A stretch of 64,000 nucleotides of DNA. It comes from UBA1660 sp964462035. GTDB taxonomy: Bacteria > Myxococcota_A > Polyangia > Polyangiales > Houyiibacteriaceae. Shown in pieces: positions 61,405-64,000 of the stretch (position 1 is its first letter; the number at the start of each line of letters is the position of its first letter). The position numbers were made by a program, and so were the translations under genes. The notes under the pieces were generated by a model, which ran no database searches, was not told the origin of the DNA, and saw nothing but the letters and a program-made list of their open reading frames with translations. Location: positions 45,033 through 109,032 of the forward strand of contig CAYXAP010000028.1 of the NCBI GenBank assembly GCA_964462035.1, written 5' to 3'.

Positions 61405-61881
61405 ATGGCCATCACCAAGGGCAAGAAGGCTCCCGCGTTCAACCTCCCCAGCCACGAGGGCGGCAAGGTCCGCCTCAGCGAGCTGAAGGGAAAGTACGTC
61501 GTCGTCTACTTCTATCCGAAGGACAGCACTCCCGGCTGCACGACCGAGGCGAAGGACTTCCGCGACGCGCAGAAGAAACTGAAGAAGCTCGACGCCGTGG
61601 TCCTCGGGATCAGCAAGGACTCCATCGCCAGCCACGAGAAGTTCGCGACCAAGCAGGAGCTCAACTTCCCGCTGCTCAGCGACCCCGAAGGCAAGGTGCT
61701 CGAGAAGTACGACGCCTGGGGCGAGAAGAAGATGTACGGCCGCACCTTCATGGGGATCATCCGCTCGACGGTGGTCATCGGACCCGACGGCAAGGTCGTC
61801 GAGCACTTCCCCAAGGTCCGGGTGAAGGGCCACGTCGACAAGGTCATCGAGGCCATCGAGGCTCACCGCAAAGCGAGCTGA
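61405..61881 (+). CDS. bcp: Thiol peroxidase, Bcp/PrxQ type, apparently lacking the usual resolving Cys
   Basis: A 158-aa peroxiredoxin. The peroxidatic Cys45 lies in STPGCTTEA, but residue 50, where E. coli Bcp has its resolving Cys, is Lys. This enzyme therefore resembles 1-Cys-like PrxQ members. VVVYFYPKD and FPLLSDPEGKV are conserved. No operon partner: EEP nuclease diverges, and the lipoprotein gene downstream has its own promoter. Confidence 0.93.
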   Translation: MAITKGKKAPAFNLPSHEGGKVRLSELKGKYVVVYFYPKDSTPGCTTEAKDFRDAQKKLKKLDAVVLGISKDSIASHEKFATKQELNFPLLSDPEGKVLEKYDAWGEKKMYGRTFMGIIRSTVVIGPDGKVVEHFPKVRVKGHVDKVIEAIEAHRKAS

Positions 61882-61974
61882 TCACCGTTCGACGACCCCT
61901 CGAGAGCCCTTACGGGTCGTTCGTGATCAAACGCATACGCCTGACATCGTTGGGACTTTTGGGTGATGTCGGCG

Positions 61975-62004
61975 TTGACACCACATCGGCACCACCGATA
62001 GCTT
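61975..62004 (+). promoter_or_regulatory. Promoter for the Cys-rich lipoprotein
   Basis: TTGACA (61975-61980), an 18-base spacer and TAGCTT (61999-62004) predict a transcript start near 62011. This coincides with the beginning of the structured leader. Confidence 0.5.
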
Positions 62005-62010
62005 GATCGG

Positions 62011-62157
62011 AGCCGAGGCTTCGGTTGGGGGCCTCGGTACCCGGTTTCGCCGGGCGGTGGTCTGTCCCTGCTCAGGGTCGCCCGCCGGTTCGATGAGGGA
62101 GGCGCCCGCCAGGTACCTCCCAGCTGTATCCGGGGCAACCCCCCGAAGGAGTCTGGC
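62011..62157 (+). other. Structured 5' leader of unknown class
   Basis: About 147 bases hold several consecutive stems: CCGAGGC/GCCTCGG (62013-62037), CCCGG/CCGGG (62040-62054), CCCT/AGGG (62066-62077), GGGAGG/CCTCCC (62097-62121) and CGGGG/CCCCG (62131-62145). The last stem abuts the AAGGAG ribosome-binding site (62146-62151). It does not match a riboswitch class I know. Confidence 0.4.
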
Positions 62158-62158
62158 G

Positions 62159-63238
62159 ATGCGTTCTTGCTTCACGATTTTCTCGGCGACGAAGGGCCTG
62201 CGGATCGGCCGCATGCTCCTGGTCGGCCTCACCCTCGCCCTCGGCGCCTGTGGCGACGACGGCGACCGCGGGACCAGCCCTGGCTCTGACATGGGGCCTG
62301 GCCGCGCCGACTTCGGTCCGCCGATGTGCGCCACGGCCTGTGAGGGCGGCACCACCTGCTGCGGCTCGGCCTGCGTGAACACCACCACCAGCAACATCCA
62401 CTGCGGTGGCTGTGGCAACGCCTGCACCTCCGCCGAGCTCTGCCAGGGTGGGTCGTGCGTTCCGGCCGCTGGCGTCGATGCCGGCCCCGGCATGTGCTCG
62501 CCCACCTGCGCGAGCTCGCAGCGTTGCTGTGGCACCACCTGCGTGGACCGAACGGGAAGCACTCAGTCGGACTCGGCGTTCGCCAACTGCGGCGCCTGTG
62601 GGTTCGCGTGCAACCCCGAGCGCTCCGATCGCTGCGGTCAGCTCGCCGGCAGCTCCGTGCCCCAGTGCCTCTGCGGCACGGGCAATCTCGAGTGCTCGGC
62701 CGGCCGCGTCTGCGTGGACAGCGGTGGCGTGAAGATCTGCGCCGATCTCAACTCCGACCCGGCAAACTGCGGCAGCGTCGGCAACGCCTGCGCCGAGGGG
62801 GAGACCTGCTTCATGGGCTCCTGCGGCTGCGGCTCCACCGGAGCCGCCTGTGGCGCCGGTGAGTCCTGCTGCGGCGGCGCCTGCATCGACACCACCAGCG
62901 ACCCGATGAACTGCGGCGGCTGCGGCACCGTTTGCGGTGCCCAGGGACCGAACTGCGTCGAGAGCACTTGCCGCTGCGGCACGGCTCCGGCGTGCGCCGA
63001 GCCGATGGCCGGAGCGCTCGGCATGGGCGGCAGCCCGGGTGAGAGCTGCTGCGACGACGTCTGTGTGCCGAACACCGACGCCAGCTGCCTTTGCGAAGCT
63101 TGCACCGGAGACGACACCTGTCAGGTCGCCGGCGGCGGCATCATCCCCGGCATGGGGGGCGGCGAGGTCTCCGTGTGCTGCGGTGGCCCCGAGGTCGCGC
63201 TCCTGGGCTGCGGTGGCGGTTTCCCGGGACTGCCCTGA
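62159..63238 (+). CDS. Large cysteine-rich lipoprotein
   Basis: A 359-aa protein. The ATG follows AAGGAG and the signal ends in the lipobox LALGAC. The mature part is made of repeated disulfide-rich modules of the form TCCGSACVNTTTSNIHCGGCGNAC, DPANCGSVGNAC and DPMNCGGCGTVC, as in many surface proteins of myxobacteria. Some 45 Cys residues make it strongly disulfide dependent. A strong hairpin follows the stop. Confidence 0.78.
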   Translation: MRSCFTIFSATKGLRIGRMLLVGLTLALGACGDDGDRGTSPGSDMGPGRADFGPPMCATACEGGTTCCGSACVNTTTSNIHCGGCGNACTSAELCQGGSCVPAAGVDAGPGMCSPTCASSQRCCGTTCVDRTGSTQSDSAFANCGACGFACNPERSDRCGQLAGSSVPQCLCGTGNLECSAGRVCVDSGGVKICADLNSDPANCGSVGNACAEGETCFMGSCGCGSTGAACGAGESCCGGACIDTTSDPMNCGGCGTVCGAQGPNCVESTCRCGTAPACAEPMAGALGMGGSPGESCCDDVCVPNTDASCLCEACTGDDTCQVAGGGIIPGMGGGEVSVCCGGPEVALLGCGGGFPGLP

Positions 63239-63260
63239 CCGCTGACGCCTGACCAGCGCC

Positions 63261-63290
63261 CACGGGCCCGGCCATTCGGCTGGGCCCGTG
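63261..63290 (+). terminator. Terminator-like hairpin
   Basis: CACGGGCCC/GGGCCCGTG (nine perfect pairs) with an inner GCC/GGC, starting 23 bases past the lipoprotein stop. No T run is present, but the stem is strong. Confidence 0.6.
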
Positions 63291-63343
63291 ACGCGTGCGC
63301 TCCAGCCTTGCGGAAGCCCGTGCGCTCGCAGTAAGTCGGCGGC

Positions 63344-64000
63344 ATGCCCGATTTCGATCCGAAGCCCTTCGAGCCGAAGGGGGTCTGGCCCGCGCTCGCG
63401 ACGCCCTTCACCGACGACGGTCGTCTCGACATGGCGGCCTACGAGAAGCTCATCGCCTTCGTCATCGCCCAGGGCGTGACGGGCGTGGTGCCCTGCGGGA
63501 CCACCGGCGAGTCACCCACGTTGAAGTGGGAGGAGCACGAGGAGCTCGTCGGCGCGGCCATCCGCGTCGCCAAGGGCGAGGTCGGCGTGCTGGCGGGTAC
63601 CGGGTCCAACAATACGCAGGAAGCGATCGAGGGCACCGACGACGCGCGAAAGGCTGGCGCCAGCGCTGCGCTCCTGGTCGACTGCTACTACAACGGGCCG
63701 AGCTCGCTCGAGCTCCGTCGCGACTACTACGAGCGCGTGCTCAAGGCGGTGCCGGACATCCCGATCGTGCCGTACGTCATCCCGGGTCGCAGTGGCTGTG
63801 CCCTCGGCGCCGAGGACCTCGCGATGCTGCACCTGAGCGACCCGACGCGGGTGCCGGCGGTGAAGCAGGCGACCGGCGACCTCGACCGGATGCGCTACGA
63901 CCGAACGCTGTCCGGAGAGGGCCTCGCCATCATGAGCGGCGACGACGGTTTCCAGGGCAATGGCGCCGACGCCCCTGGCCTGCTCACTGACGCGGGCGTT
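63344..64000 (+). CDS. dapA: Dihydrodipicolinate synthase family protein, 3' end outside window
   Basis: The frame from the ATG at 63344 stays open to the window's edge. Visible family signatures are VWPALATPFTDDGRLD, the CGTTGES pyruvate-binding segment, DCYYNGPSS with the catalytic Tyr, VIPGRSG, and the Schiff-base lysine in AVKQATGDL. DapA-like enzymes condense pyruvate with an aldehyde; the lysine/DAP pathway assignment is probable but other NAL-family aldolases are possible. Only about 219 codons are visible. Confidence 0.88.
   Translation, partial: MPDFDPKPFEPKGVWPALATPFTDDGRLDMAAYEKLIAFVIAQGVTGVVPCGTTGESPTLKWEEHEELVGAAIRVAKGEVGVLAGTGSNNTQEAIEGTDDARKAGASAALLVDCYYNGPSSLELRRDYYERVLKAVPDIPIVPYVIPGRSGCALGAEDLAMLHLSDPTRVPAVKQATGDLDRMRYDRTLSGEGLAIMSGDDGFQGNGADAPGLLTDAGV

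Overview
The window is a very GC-rich bacterial chromosome segment, about 64 kb, with dense gene packing and many start/stop overlaps. It reads as a myxobacterium-like organism (Myxococcota, probably near Polyangia/Sandaracinaceae). The basis is an FHA-GAF-sigma54 activator, two Hanks-type Ser/Thr kinases, a roadblock protein, paired bactofilins, a PrkA-type kinase, several cysteine-rich secreted lipoproteins, a rhodanese-ThiF fusion and a giant transporter/spermidine-synthase fusion. This placement is inference from gene content. No rRNA, tRNA or CRISPR array was seen.

Layout. 1-6.3 kb: the end of an SGNH hydrolase gene, a phosphodiester glycosidase, then the minus-strand glycolytic run gap-pgk-tpiA followed by secG (with an unusually long acidic, repetitive tail) and a small conserved-looking gene with a strong terminator. 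6.5-15.8 kb: a 1315-aa MFS/spermidine-synthase fusion, a TPR protein, an operon of B12-type radical SAM enzyme, small membrane-anchored protein and HTTM-domain protein, and gshA. 15.9-18.3 kb: two overlapping bactofilin genes, pyrE and a lipoprotein. 18.4-24.7 kb: a duplicated pair of small secreted proteins, the decayed remains of an APC permease-USP gene, and an SLC13-SulP anion transporter pair. 24.7-32.5 kb: a HEAT-like lipoprotein with a good sigma70-type promoter, then a signalling cluster (FHA sigma54 activator, 59-aa membrane protein, lipoprotein, roadblock protein, two kinases). 32.5-46.5 kb: a nitrilase-type hydrolase, a DsbD-alpha-like lipoprotein, a PrkA kinase with MBL hydrolase, pdxJ-nnr, an ECF-like sigma factor, a threonine dehydratase-like enzyme with a Ser-Glu repeat tail, a frameshifted membrane protein, two methyltransferases and a rhodanese-ThiF/MoeB protein. 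46.5-50.3 kb: nrdAB behind a cobalamin riboswitch whose predicted promoter sits immediately upstream. 50.3-58.4 kb: ileS, two cysteine-rich lipoproteins, lspA, lgt and a CAP-domain lipoprotein, all on the minus strand. 58.4-64 kb: folD, small lipoproteins, a REP-associated transposase flanked by inverted repeats, an EEP-family phosphatase/nuclease, bcp, a cysteine-rich lipoprotein with a structured leader, and the start of dapA.

Themes. Lipoprotein maturation genes (lgt, lspA) lie beside lipoprotein substrates. B12 appears twice, in the riboswitch over nrdAB and in the B12-binding radical SAM enzyme. A REP-like repeat family is shared between the transposase locus near 60 kb and the pgk-tpiA intergenic gap near 3.6 kb. 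Several genes lack a Shine-Dalgarno sequence and carry a TAnnnT box 5-8 nt before the start codon, suggesting leaderless transcripts.

Most of the window is ordinary chromosome. The best candidates for something less described are the REP/RAYT family, the radical SAM-HTTM operon, the lipoprotein insertion between ileS and lspA, and the structured leader at about 62.0 kb.
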